Of a DNA stretch of 64,000 nucleotides, positions 26,224 through 34,343 are shown piece by piece (the stretch's first letter is position 1; the number at the start of each line of letters is the position of its first letter). The notes under the pieces are model-generated. The model made no database searches and was not told the DNA's origin. It was given only the letters and a program-made list of their open reading frames with translations. Source of the DNA: Flavobacterium foetidum (GTDB taxonomy: Bacteria > Bacteroidota > Bacteroidia > Flavobacteriales > Flavobacteriaceae); NCBI RefSeq assembly GCF_004634245.1, contig NZ_SJTF01000001.1, positions 372,001 to 436,000 on the forward strand, written 5' to 3'. The position numbers and the translations under genes are program-made.

Positions 26224-26655
26224 ATGAAAAATTGGATGTTAACAATCGGTGTATTTTTATTCGCTTTGTCTTCTGTGCAGGCTCAAGGTGTTATCGGAAA
26301 GTGGAAAACTATTGATGATGAAACCGGAGAAGCAAAGTCAATTGTAGAGATTTATGAAAAATCTGGAAAAGTGTATGGAAAAGTAGTAGATATTCTTCGC
26401 GAAAGTCATAAAAAAGATCTTTGCACAAAATGTGAAGGTGCAGATAAAAATAAACCAATTTTAGGAATGGTTATTATGAACGGTCTTAAAAAAGATGTTT
26501 CAGAATACAATGGAGGGACTATTTTAGACCCTACAAGCGGTAAAAAATACAAATGTTATATCACATTAGAGTCTCCAGACAAACTAAAACTTCGCGGTTA
26601 TGTAGGTGTTTCTCTTATGGGCAGAACACAGTACTGGTCACGTGTAAAAAACTAA
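26224..26655 (+). CDS. DUF2147 secreted protein
   Basis: 143 residues with a signal peptide ending in VQAQ. The mature part is a lipocalin-like small barrel: GVIGKWKTIDDETGEAKSIVEIYE at the start, CTKCEG in the middle and YWSRV at the end, as expected for DUF2147. Ligand unknown. Only one base separates it from the YihY gene. Confidence 0.85.
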   Translation: MKNWMLTIGVFLFALSSVQAQGVIGKWKTIDDETGEAKSIVEIYEKSGKVYGKVVDILRESHKKDLCTKCEGADKNKPILGMVIMNGLKKDVSEYNGGTILDPTSGKKYKCYITLESPDKLKLRGYVGVSLMGRTQYWSRVKN

Positions 26656-26666
26656 CTTAAAAATAC

Positions 26667-27413
26667 ATGCGAAAATTAGCTTCGATAATTTTATTGTTAG
26701 CGGTAGTTTTAAACAGCCTTGGACAATCTAAGAGCTCACCATTGCAAATAAGTCATCTTACAGGTGACTTTTATGTTTATAGGACTTTTAATGATTACAA
26801 AGGGGACAAAATCTCTGCAAATGCAATGTATCTTGTTACAGACAAAGGAGTTGTCCTTTTCGATGCACCGTGGGATAAAACACAGTTTCAGCCTTTGATA
26901 GATTCAATAAAAGCTAGACATAACAAAGAAGTTGTAATGCTTTTTGCCACACATTCGCATAATGATCGTGCGGGAGGTTTTGAGTTTTATAAGAAAAGAG
27001 GAATCAAAACCTATTCTATAAAACTGACAGATGATATTCTGGAAAAAAACAAAGAACCGAGAGCGTCTTTTATTATTGCAAACGATACCACTTTTACGGT
27101 CGGACAGCATAAATTTAATGTTTTTTACCCAGGAAAAGGTCATGCGCCTGACAATGTTGTAGTTTGGTTTGATAACGAAAAAGTGCTTTATGGCGGTTGT
27201 TTTGTAAAAAGTGCCGATGCTGAGGATTTGGGCTATCTTGGCGATGCAGATGTGAGAGAGTGGCAGAAATCGATTAAAAAGGTTCAGAAGAAATTTAAAA
27301 ATCCAAAATTTGTTATTCCAGGACATGATGATTGGGAAGATATTAATTCGCTGAATCATACTGAAAAATTGGTTGAGCAATATTTGGCTCAAAAATCTAA
27401 AGAAAACAAATAG
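26667..27413 (+). CDS. Subclass B1 metallo-beta-lactamase
   Basis: 248 residues with a signal peptide ending at about residue 20. Zinc ligands of subclass B1 are all present: HSHND (His96, His98, Asp100), His159 in GKGHAPDN, Cys178 in GGCFVKS and His220 in PGHDDW. Lys181, three residues after the Cys, is the B1 substrate-binding Lys. The closest type by eye is the chromosomal flavobacterial group (JOHN-1, BlaB, IND). The enzyme would hydrolyse penicillins, cephalosporins and carbapenems in the periplasm. The Asn in HSHND, where many B1 enzymes have Asp, is a mild variant. Confidence 0.88.
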   Translation: MRKLASIILLLAVVLNSLGQSKSSPLQISHLTGDFYVYRTFNDYKGDKISANAMYLVTDKGVVLFDAPWDKTQFQPLIDSIKARHNKEVVMLFATHSHNDRAGGFEFYKKRGIKTYSIKLTDDILEKNKEPRASFIIANDTTFTVGQHKFNVFYPGKGHAPDNVVVWFDNEKVLYGGCFVKSADAEDLGYLGDADVREWQKSIKKVQKKFKNPKFVIPGHDDWEDINSLNHTEKLVEQYLAQKSKENK

Positions 27414-27425
27414 AATAATTTTGTT

Positions 27426-27433
27426 TATATTTG
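27426..27433 (+). promoter_or_regulatory. Possible -7 element for mntA-hepT
   Basis: TATATTTG (fits TAnnTTTG), 20 bp before the mntA ATG and after the lactamase stop codon. No TTG at 17-23 bp. Confidence 0.45.
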
Positions 27434-27453
27434 ATTCCGTTAAAATTTAAAAG

Positions 27454-27753
27454 ATGAACTTTTTAGAAAATCATATGATAGATATTTCTAAGCTTTGTAA
27501 AGTGCATAAAGTAAAGGCTTTGTATGCTTTTGGTTCTGTGTTGCGAGAAGATTTTAATGATAAAAGTGATGTTGATTTACTAGTAGATTTTAAATCGTTG
27601 GATGTTTTGGATTATGCTGATAATTATTTCGATTTTAAATTTTCATTAGAAGAGATTTTGAACCGTCCAATTGATTTATTAGAAGAGAAAGCTATTAAAA
27701 ATCCATATTTCAGAGAAAACCTAAATAAGCAAAAACAATTGATTTATGGATAA
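27454..27753 (+). CDS. mntA: MntA-type minimal nucleotidyltransferase antitoxin
   Basis: 99 residues with the exact polymerase-beta signature GSX10DXD: Gly27-Ser28, then Asp39 and Asp41 (SDVDLLVDF). In the characterised type VII systems MntA polyadenylylates a Tyr of HepT and silences it. The gene overlaps hepT by 8 bp, so the two are translated together. Confidence 0.87.
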   Translation: MNFLENHMIDISKLCKVHKVKALYAFGSVLREDFNDKSDVDLLVDFKSLDVLDYADNYFDFKFSLEEILNRPIDLLEEKAIKNPYFRENLNKQKQLIYG

Positions 27754-28081
27754 TGATATTAAAACATGGTTGTTTGATATTCTAGGTTCCATAGAAGAAA
27801 TTGACAGTTATCTTTCTGAGTCAATACAATTTCAGGAATATGAGGCAGATGTGCGAACGAAACGAGCTGTAGAAAGAAATATTGAGATTATTGGTGAGGC
27901 TATGAGTCGGATACTAAAAATAGATGATAAAATTCAGATAACCGATTCTCGCAAAATTGTTGATGTTAGAAATAGAATTATTCATGGATACGATACTGTA
28001 TCTGATGCTGTAATCTGGGGTATTGTGATAAAGCAATTGCCCATTCTTAAAAATGAGGTTGAACAAATGCTTTCAGAATAA
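27746..28081 (+). CDS. hepT: HepT-type (HEPN) ribonuclease toxin
   Basis: A 111-residue all-helical HEPN protein with the catalytic motif RX4HXY (Arg75, His80, Tyr82 in RNRIIHGYD). The Tyr is the residue AMPylated by MntA in known pairs. It overlaps mntA and lies 34 bp before priA. Confidence 0.87.
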   Translation: MDNDIKTWLFDILGSIEEIDSYLSESIQFQEYEADVRTKRAVERNIEIIGEAMSRILKIDDKIQITDSRKIVDVRNRIIHGYDTVSDAVIWGIVIKQLPILKNEVEQMLSE

Positions 28082-28115
28082 TCACCGGTTATTCAAAATC
28101 CAATAAAATTTCTAC

Positions 28116-30566
28116 ATGTTTTTTATCGAAGTTATTTTACCTCTTTCCTTAGCTAAAACCTTTACATATCGTGTTTCTGAGGCCGAATTTCATTTTATAA
28201 AAAAAGGAATGCGTGTTGTCGTGCCTTTCGGAAAAAGCAAAATGTACACAGCATTGGTTTTGAGTGTTCATCAGAATGCGCCCACTTTGTATGAAGCGAA
28301 AGAAATTCACCAGATTATAGACGAAAAACCAATTGCTACTGAGATACAGATCAAACATTGGCTATGGATTGCAGATTATTATATGTGCGGTATCGGAGAT
28401 GTTTATCGTGGTGCTTTTCCGACCGGTTTATTGCTTGAAAGCGAGACTATCGTGTCGCATAAAGCTGGGATAGTTGTAAATGACTCAGAGCTTTCCGATG
28501 ATGAGTTTTTGATTTATGAGGCTCTGCAGCACCAAAGTTCTTTAAAAGTACAGGATATTATTTCGATTTTAAATAAAAAAAATGTTATTCCGATTCTTCA
28601 AAAGATGATTTCAAAGGATATCGTTTTTTTGGAAGAAGAGATTAAGGAAAACTACAAGCCAAAGCTGGTTCGTTACGTAAAACTGCATTCAAAATATGAA
28701 ACAGACGAAGGGTTGAATCAGCTACTGGAAGCTTTAAAAAATGCCAACAAGCAAAAGGAGATTGTGTTGGCTTTTTTTCAATTGCAAGCTTCAGAGAAGA
28801 AGCCGATTACAGTAAAAAAGCTTATCGAAATTTCAAATACATCAACATCGATTGTAAAAGCCTTGATCGAAAAAGAGATTTTTGAGGAGTATTTTCTACA
28901 ACACGATCGCGTTTCTTTTAAGGGAGAAAGAACAGATAAGGAGCTTGTACTGAGTATAGCACAAGAAAATGCGTTTAACGCAGTCAAAAATAGCTTTTTT
29001 GAAAAAGATGTATGCCTTCTTCACGGTGTAACTTCGAGCGGAAAGACCGAGATTTATATCAAATTAATTGAAGAATATCTGCAGTCGGGAAAGCAAGTGT
29101 TGTATCTGCTTCCCGAAATTGCGCTTACTACACAGCTGGTCTCAAGATTAAGACTTCATTTTGGAAACAAAGTGGCTGTTTTTCATTCTAAATATACTAA
29201 TAATGAAAGAGTGGAGGTTTGGAGGCAAACGCTTGAGAATTCTGAAAAGGCACAAATTGTGATTGGGGCAAGATCTGCTTTGTTTTTGCCTTTCGCCAAT
29301 TTAGGATTATTAATTGTAGATGAAGAACACGAGCAGACTTTCAAACAGACAGATCCAGCGCCTCGCTACCATGCGAGAGATGCAGCAGTTGTTCTGGCAA
29401 ATTTTCACAAAGCCAAAGTTCTCTTAGGTTCAGCAACACCAAGCATTGAAACATTTTATAATACTCAGGCTGGCAAGTATGGGCTTGTTTCGCTTACTGA
29501 ACGTTATAATAATGTCAGGATGCCCGAAATAGTGTTAGTTGATTTGAAGGATAAGCATTTTAGAAAAAGAATGACAGGCCATTTCAGTGATCTTTTAATA
29601 GAAGAAATTGCAGAAGCATTATCTTTAGGTGAGCAGGTTATTTTGTTTCAGAATAGAAGAGGATATTCGCCTATCATAGAGTGCATTACTTGCGGTCACG
29701 TACCTCATTGCCAACAGTGCGATGTAAGCCTTACGTTTCATAAGCATAAAAATCAGCTGCGATGCCACTACTGTGGTTACGCAATTGCTAAACCAACAAA
29801 TTGCCATAATTGTTCGAGTATCGATTTGACCACAAAAGGCTTTGGAACAGAGCAGATAGAGCAGGAGCTGTCAGCGCTTTTTCCAAATGCCAAAACCGCC
29901 AGGATGGATCAAGATACAACGAGGGGCAAGTTTGGTTTTGAAAAAATCATCGATACATTTAAAAACAGGGAAGTCGACATTTTGGTCGGTACGCAAATGC
30001 TTGCCAAAGGTCTTGATTTTGATAACGTAAGCTTGGTCGGAATAATGAATGCCGATAATATGCTGCATCATCCTGATTTTCGAGCTTTTGAAAGAAGTTA
30101 CCAAATGATGACACAAGTTGCAGGAAGAGCAGGAAGAGCAGAAAAGCAAGGCAAAGTTGTTATTCAGACATACAATCCGAATCATAATACAATACAGCAG
30201 GTAACGAATCATAATTATGCTGCTATGTATAAAGAGCAGCTGTACGACAGGCAGATTTATAAATACCCGCCTTATTTCAGAATCATAAAACTGACTTTAA
30301 AACATCGTGATTTTGATAAATTAAAAGAAGGCTCCATGTGGCTTTATCAAGTCTTGAGCCAAAATTTAGGCATGCCTGTGCTTGGTCCTGAAGAGCCTGC
30401 AGTAAGCAGAATACGCAATGAATATATTCGTACCATATTGATAAAAATTCCGCACAACTTGCATTTGGGGAATACAAAAAAAACTATTCAGAAAATGTTG
30501 AATAGTTTTGAATCTGTTCCGCCGTATAGAGCAATTCGAACTGCTGTAAATGTAGATTTTTATTAA
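28116..30566 (+). CDS. priA: Primosomal protein N' (replication restart helicase)
   Basis: 816 residues. The N-terminal DNA-binding region starts MFFIEVILPLSLAKTFTY. Walker A is GVTSSGKTE, the DEAH box is DEEHEQTFKQ, and eight zinc-binding cysteines lie between CITCGHVPHCQQC and CHYCG...CHNC. Helicase C-terminal motifs (QMLAKGLDFDNVSLVGI, AGRAGRAEKQG) are complete. It restarts stalled replication forks. The last 4 bases overlap the end of the convergent LytTR gene. Confidence 0.96.
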   Translation: MFFIEVILPLSLAKTFTYRVSEAEFHFIKKGMRVVVPFGKSKMYTALVLSVHQNAPTLYEAKEIHQIIDEKPIATEIQIKHWLWIADYYMCGIGDVYRGAFPTGLLLESETIVSHKAGIVVNDSELSDDEFLIYEALQHQSSLKVQDIISILNKKNVIPILQKMISKDIVFLEEEIKENYKPKLVRYVKLHSKYETDEGLNQLLEALKNANKQKEIVLAFFQLQASEKKPITVKKLIEISNTSTSIVKALIEKEIFEEYFLQHDRVSFKGERTDKELVLSIAQENAFNAVKNSFFEKDVCLLHGVTSSGKTEIYIKLIEEYLQSGKQVLYLLPEIALTTQLVSRLRLHFGNKVAVFHSKYTNNERVEVWRQTLENSEKAQIVIGARSALFLPFANLGLLIVDEEHEQTFKQTDPAPRYHARDAAVVLANFHKAKVLLGSATPSIETFYNTQAGKYGLVSLTERYNNVRMPEIVLVDLKDKHFRKRMTGHFSDLLIEEIAEALSLGEQVILFQNRRGYSPIIECITCGHVPHCQQCDVSLTFHKHKNQLRCHYCGYAIAKPTNCHNCSSIDLTTKGFGTEQIEQELSALFPNAKTARMDQDTTRGKFGFEKIIDTFKNREVDILVGTQMLAKGLDFDNVSLVGIMNADNMLHHPDFRAFERSYQMMTQVAGRAGRAEKQGKVVIQTYNPNHNTIQQVTNHNYAAMYKEQLYDRQIYKYPPYFRIIKLTLKHRDFDKLKEGSMWLYQVLSQNLGMPVLGPEEPAVSRIRNEYIRTILIKIPHNLHLGNTKKTIQKMLNSFESVPPYRAIRTAVNVDFY

Positions 30567-31261
30567 TTTGAAGTCGAAAGCGCTTTTACCAAGTCTTCTT
30601 TTTTATTTCGGCTGAGCGGTATTTTCGTAATTCCGATTTCGGCAAATTTGCTGTTAAATCTTTCGACTTTATCAATATTGATGATGTAAGATTTGTGAAC
30701 ACGAATGAATTTTTCTTTCGAAAGGTCGTTTTCAAAAGATTTCATAGTAGACAATACAAGATTGCTGTCGTCTTCCGTCACGACTCTTACATAGTCTCCA
30801 AATGCCTCGATCCATTTGATTTTAGAAGTGAATATTTTCAGCTTTTTAAGATTGCTTTTAATGAAAATATGTTCGCCTTCTTCTTCTTTGACATCTTTTT
30901 TGAGAAGATGCATATCTATTGCCCTTTTTACCGAAGCATTAAAACGATCTACCGCAATTGGTTTCTGTAAATAATCGGTAGCATCATAATCAAAGGCTTT
31001 TAAAGCATATTCTGCTTTGGAGGTAATAAATATAATTTGTGGTTTTGATTTTAGCCCGTCAAGGAAATCAAAACCATTTATCACTGGCATTTCGATATCT
31101 AGGAATATTAAGTCAATATTATTCAAAGAGATACAGTTTTTTGCTTCTATTGCATTAGAAAAGTCACCAACTAAGTGCAGACCTGGGTGATTATTAACTA
31201 ATTTTGCAATAATTGTCCTTTGTATAGAACTATCATCAACAACAACACAGTTTAGTTTCAT
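30563..31261 (-). CDS. LytTR family response regulator
   Basis: 232 residues: receiver domain (1-120) with VVDDSS at the start, phospho-acceptor Asp55 in FLDIEMP and Lys in QKP, then a LytTR DNA-binding domain (about 130-230, with FIRVHKSYIIN). No histidine kinase is next to it. Its stop codon overlaps the priA stop region by 4 bp in convergent orientation. Confidence 0.92.
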   Translation of the reverse strand: MKLNCVVVDDSSIQRTIIAKLVNNHPGLHLVGDFSNAIEAKNCISLNNIDLIFLDIEMPVINGFDFLDGLKSKPQIIFITSKAEYALKAFDYDATDYLQKPIAVDRFNASVKRAIDMHLLKKDVKEEEGEHIFIKSNLKKLKIFTSKIKWIEAFGDYVRVVTEDDSNLVLSTMKSFENDLSKEKFIRVHKSYIINIDKVERFNSKFAEIGITKIPLSRNKKEDLVKALSTSN

Positions 31262-31376
31262 AACATTTTAATTTGAATAAATTCAGGATAGCAATAGTAA
31301 ATGTATTATTTTTTTATAGAAAAAACTAAAATGAACGCATATTTTTTACTTTACACCGAATAAAAGTAAAATTCTG

Positions 31377-31406
31377 TTGCATATTTAAAATTAATGCTTA
31401 CTTTTG
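31377..31406 (+). promoter_or_regulatory. Promoter of the rpsF-rpsR-rplI operon
   Basis: TTG (31377-31379), a 19-bp spacer and TACTTTTG (31399-31406): a full Bacteroidota consensus promoter. The -7 box overlaps the earlier ATG at 31404, so rpsF must start at 31437. Confidence 0.85.
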
Positions 31407-31436
31407 CACCCAATTTTAACAAATAAAGTTTTTATT

Positions 31437-31778
31437 ATGAATCATTATGAAACTGTTTTCATCTTAAATCCCGTTTTATCTGAAGTTCAGGTAAAGGAAA
31501 CAGTAACGAAATTTGAAGAATTTCTTACTAGTAGAGGAGCTGAAATCGTATCGAAAGAGGATTGGGGTCTTAAAAAAATGGCTTACGAAATCCAAAACAA
31601 AAAAAGTGGTTTTTATCACTTATTCGAATTCAAAGTTGCTGGAGAAGTTCTTTTAGCTTTTGAAACTGAATTTAGACGTGACGAAAGAGTTATGCGTTTC
31701 TTAACTGTAAGTTTAGACAAACATGCTATCTCATGGGCTGAAAGAAGAAGAGCAAAATTAAAATCTACTAAAGCGTAA
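31437..31778 (+). CDS. rpsF: 30S ribosomal protein S6
   Basis: 113 residues from [12 protein letters not shown], the normal S6 start. The longer frame begins inside the promoter. It has the ferredoxin-like S6 pattern with [21 protein letters not shown] and [12 protein letters not shown]. First gene of the classical S6-S18-L9 operon. Confidence 0.96.
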   Translation: MNHYETVFILNPVLSEVQVKETVTKFEEFLTSRGAEIVSKEDWGLKKMAYEIQNKKSGFYHLFEFKVAGEVLLAFETEFRRDERVMRFLTVSLDKHAISWAERRRAKLKSTKA

Positions 31779-31783
31779 TTATT

Positions 31784-32080
31784 ATGTCTACAATCGAACA
31801 ATCTGCAAAAGGAAAAAAAGACGGAGATATCAGATATTTAACGCCTTTAAACATTGAAACTAACAAAACTAAAAAGTATTGCCGTTTCAAAAAATCAGGA
31901 ATCAAATATATCGATTATAAAGATGCTGATTTCTTGTTGAAATTCGTTAACGAGCAAGGAAAAATTCTTCCTCGTCGTTTAACTGGAACTTCACTAAAAT
32001 ACCAAAGAAAAGTTTCTGTAGCTGTAAAAAGAGCTCGTCACTTAGCTTTATTGCCATACGTGGCCGATTTATTAAAATAA
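31784..32080 (+). CDS. rpsR: 30S ribosomal protein S18
   Basis: 98 residues, with [18 protein letters not shown] and [30 protein letters not shown]. These are the diagnostic S18 segments, and the protein pairs with S6 on the platform of the small subunit. 5 bp after rpsF. Confidence 0.97.
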   Translation: MSTIEQSAKGKKDGDIRYLTPLNIETNKTKKYCRFKKSGIKYIDYKDADFLLKFVNEQGKILPRRLTGTSLKYQRKVSVAVKRARHLALLPYVADLLK

Positions 32081-32144
32081 TTAAAAACTCTAGTCGCTGG
32101 TTTCTGTTATGCAGAACCTAACTTCTAAAATTAAGGACAACAAC

Positions 32145-32585
32145 ATGGAACTTATTTTAAAACAAGACGTACAGAACTTAGGATTTAAAGATGATGTAGT
32201 ATCTGTAAAACCAGGTTACGGACGTAACTTTTTAATTCCTCAAGGTTTTGCTACTTTGGCAACTCCTTCTGCTAAAAAAGTTTTGGCTGAAAACCTAAAA
32301 CAAAGAGCACACAAAGAAGCTAAAATTGTTGCTGATGCTAAAGCATTAGCTGAAACTTTAAAAGCACTTGAAATTAAACTTACTGCAAAAGCTGGTGGAG
32401 AGAAACTTTTTGGTTCTATCACTAATATTGATATCGCTGAAGCTTTAGAGAAATCTGGAAATGCAATCGATAGAAAATTCATCACTAGCGGTGTTGTAAA
32501 ACGTATTGGTAAATACAATGCTACAGTTCGTTTGCACAGAGATGTTATCGTTGAATTACCTTATGAAATCGTTGCTGAAAAGTAA
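32145..32585 (+). CDS. rplI: 50S ribosomal protein L9
   Basis: 146 residues from MELILKQDVQNLG. An upstream ATG at 32109 would add a non-family tail. N-domain signature VKPGYGRNFLIPQG, long connecting helix rich in Lys and Ala, and C-domain ending in VELPYEIV. It is followed by a clear terminator, which closes the operon. Confidence 0.96.
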   Translation: MELILKQDVQNLGFKDDVVSVKPGYGRNFLIPQGFATLATPSAKKVLAENLKQRAHKEAKIVADAKALAETLKALEIKLTAKAGGEKLFGSITNIDIAEALEKSGNAIDRKFITSGVVKRIGKYNATVRLHRDVIVELPYEIVAEK

Positions 32586-32605
32586 TATTTCTAACATCTA
32601 TAATT

Positions 32606-32636
32606 AAATCCCGATTTTTATCGGGATTTTTTTTTG
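32606..32636 (+). terminator. Terminator of the rpsF-rpsR-rplI operon
   Basis: Stem AAATCCCGAT/ATCGGGATTT (32606-32615 with 32620-32629) with a TTTT loop and a run of nine T. Confidence 0.9.
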
Positions 32637-32668
32637 AAATTATTTAAGTCGAATTTAATCTTTATGAA

Positions 32669-33142
32669 ATGAAATACGCAAGATTAACAAAGGAGCAGTT
32701 TGATGAACTGCATGCAGAATTTGCTAGTTTTTTGGCAACGCAGGCCATTGATAAGGCAGAATGGGATGAGTTGAAAGTTAATAAGCCAGAAGTTGCAGAG
32801 CAGGAATTGGATATTTTTTCTGATCTAATTTGGGAAGGGGTTTTGTCAAGAGCAGAATATCTAGAACATTTTTCTAAAAACCATATATTTTTGTTTCAAT
32901 GCTTCGATACTTATATACAGTCAATCGTTTTGAAGTCATTAGATGCTGATATAGACTTTTTGACTAAAGAAGGTCTTCAGTGGTTAAGCGATAATATGTT
33001 TACAGATAATATTGAAATGAAAACAGGTAAAAAAGTGTTCACAGAAGAACGAAATGCTTCTATCTTTGAATTGATAAAACAAGGAGCATTTTTAAGCGAT
33101 GGTCAACTTTTTGTGCAGATTAATACAATTATTGAGTCTTAA
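32669..33142 (+). CDS. DUF6495 family protein
   Basis: A 157-residue soluble, acidic, mostly helical protein (MKYARLTKEQFDELHAEF; later DIFSDLIWEGVLSRAEYLEHFS). It is found next to rplI in many Flavobacteriia. Function unknown. It has its own terminator and lies after the ribosomal terminator. Confidence 0.75.
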   Translation: MKYARLTKEQFDELHAEFASFLATQAIDKAEWDELKVNKPEVAEQELDIFSDLIWEGVLSRAEYLEHFSKNHIFLFQCFDTYIQSIVLKSLDADIDFLTKEGLQWLSDNMFTDNIEMKTGKKVFTEERNASIFELIKQGAFLSDGQLFVQINTIIES

Positions 33143-33163
33143 AGTTCCTTAAATATAATTTTT

Positions 33164-33203
33164 AAAGACAAACGGTTATAAATCAATTGTTTGTCTTTTT
33201 TTA
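33164..33203 (+). terminator. Terminator after the DUF6495 gene
   Basis: Stem AAAGACAAAC/GTTTGTCTTT (33164-33173 with 33189-33198) followed by seven T. Confidence 0.85.
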
Positions 33204-34343
33204 TGTTTTTTAACGTTTGTTTATCGTTATTCAGAAAATCGAATGCGTATTTCTACTTGTTTTTTCTGAATAGTGTAAAATCTTTATTTTTATCTAGCTT
33301 CCTTTGATTCGAATCTATTCAAGGTACAAATCACGGATAGTTTTTATGATTTTTTTATTACAAAAGTAAGTTTTTACATCGTTTTTTTATATTTAACATA
33401 AAATATTGAAATTTTGTTTAACGAAAATTTAGATATTCGATTGTGTTAAAACCTACTGGTTTTTCTGATAATTCCAAGGAAAACCAAGCAGTTGTGATTT
33501 GTTAAATTTGAAATTATAGGAATTTTAGTGTTGTTTTATAACATGTTTTTTGTTAATTTTAGAATACAAAAGTTAAACAAACTTTCTTTTGTACTTTTTC
33601 AAAAACAACCAAATTGCATTTTTATATCACTAATTCAGTTGTGTGTTTTTGTTTAAAAGAGTAAAGTTTAAAATTTAAATCATAACTAATTGGCCTGTGT
33701 ATGGAATTGACAACTACTTTCTTTATCAAGTATACATTATTAGCTGTTCTTTTTACTTTAGCTTTATTTTTTATTTCTTTGGATGCAACTAATCTAAACC
33801 GTAGATTACGTTCTATTTCGAAATCCAAACTATTATCTTCAATTTTAGATTTTAGAAATCTATTTTATTCATACCCCTGTCGCTGCTTTTCATAACTACA
33901 TGCGAAGGGATTTTTTATTCCTAGTAAAATGATGAGGTTCAATCTTTAGAATTTATTTCAAAAGAAGAATGTGTGGCAAGACTAATCAACTCGCGTCATT
34001 TGTAAAGAATCAAATTATATATTTTGAGTTTCCCCAAAACTCTACTTAAATTATAATTTTCATTTAGAAAATTTAAACCTGCAGCAAATCACTCCTCAGG
34101 AAAGAAGATTAGAATCTTTTTCCTAAAATTAGAACAGCTTTGCCGAAAGCATTGCGTTTATCTGATTTGGTTTGGCCTATCAGATATAGTATGAATTTTA
34201 AAAAATTGTTGCTTAAAATCTTGACGAACTAAGATTTAGAATTATTATTTAACTATTTGATTTTTAACTGATTGTTTAATTGTGTAAGCATTCGTGCTTA
34301 TTGCAAGAGGTGTTTTATTGTCCATTTTCTAATCTTCCAAATT
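33204..34343 (+). other. Long noncoding leader before the giant adhesin gene
   Basis: A stretch of 1140 bp, very A+T rich, without a convincing gene. One -7-like TAAATTTG is at 33503-33510 but has no -33 box at the right distance. A 64-codon frame at 33701-33895 has a hydrophobic start but no recognisable family. It is the longest noncoding stretch in the window and may contain a distant promoter and a long 5' untranslated region. Confidence 0.5.

Noticed and set aside
33701..33895. 64-codon frame with a hydrophobic start in the adhesin leader
   Set aside because: No lipobox, no family, no promoter at the right distance; kept only as part of the leader description.
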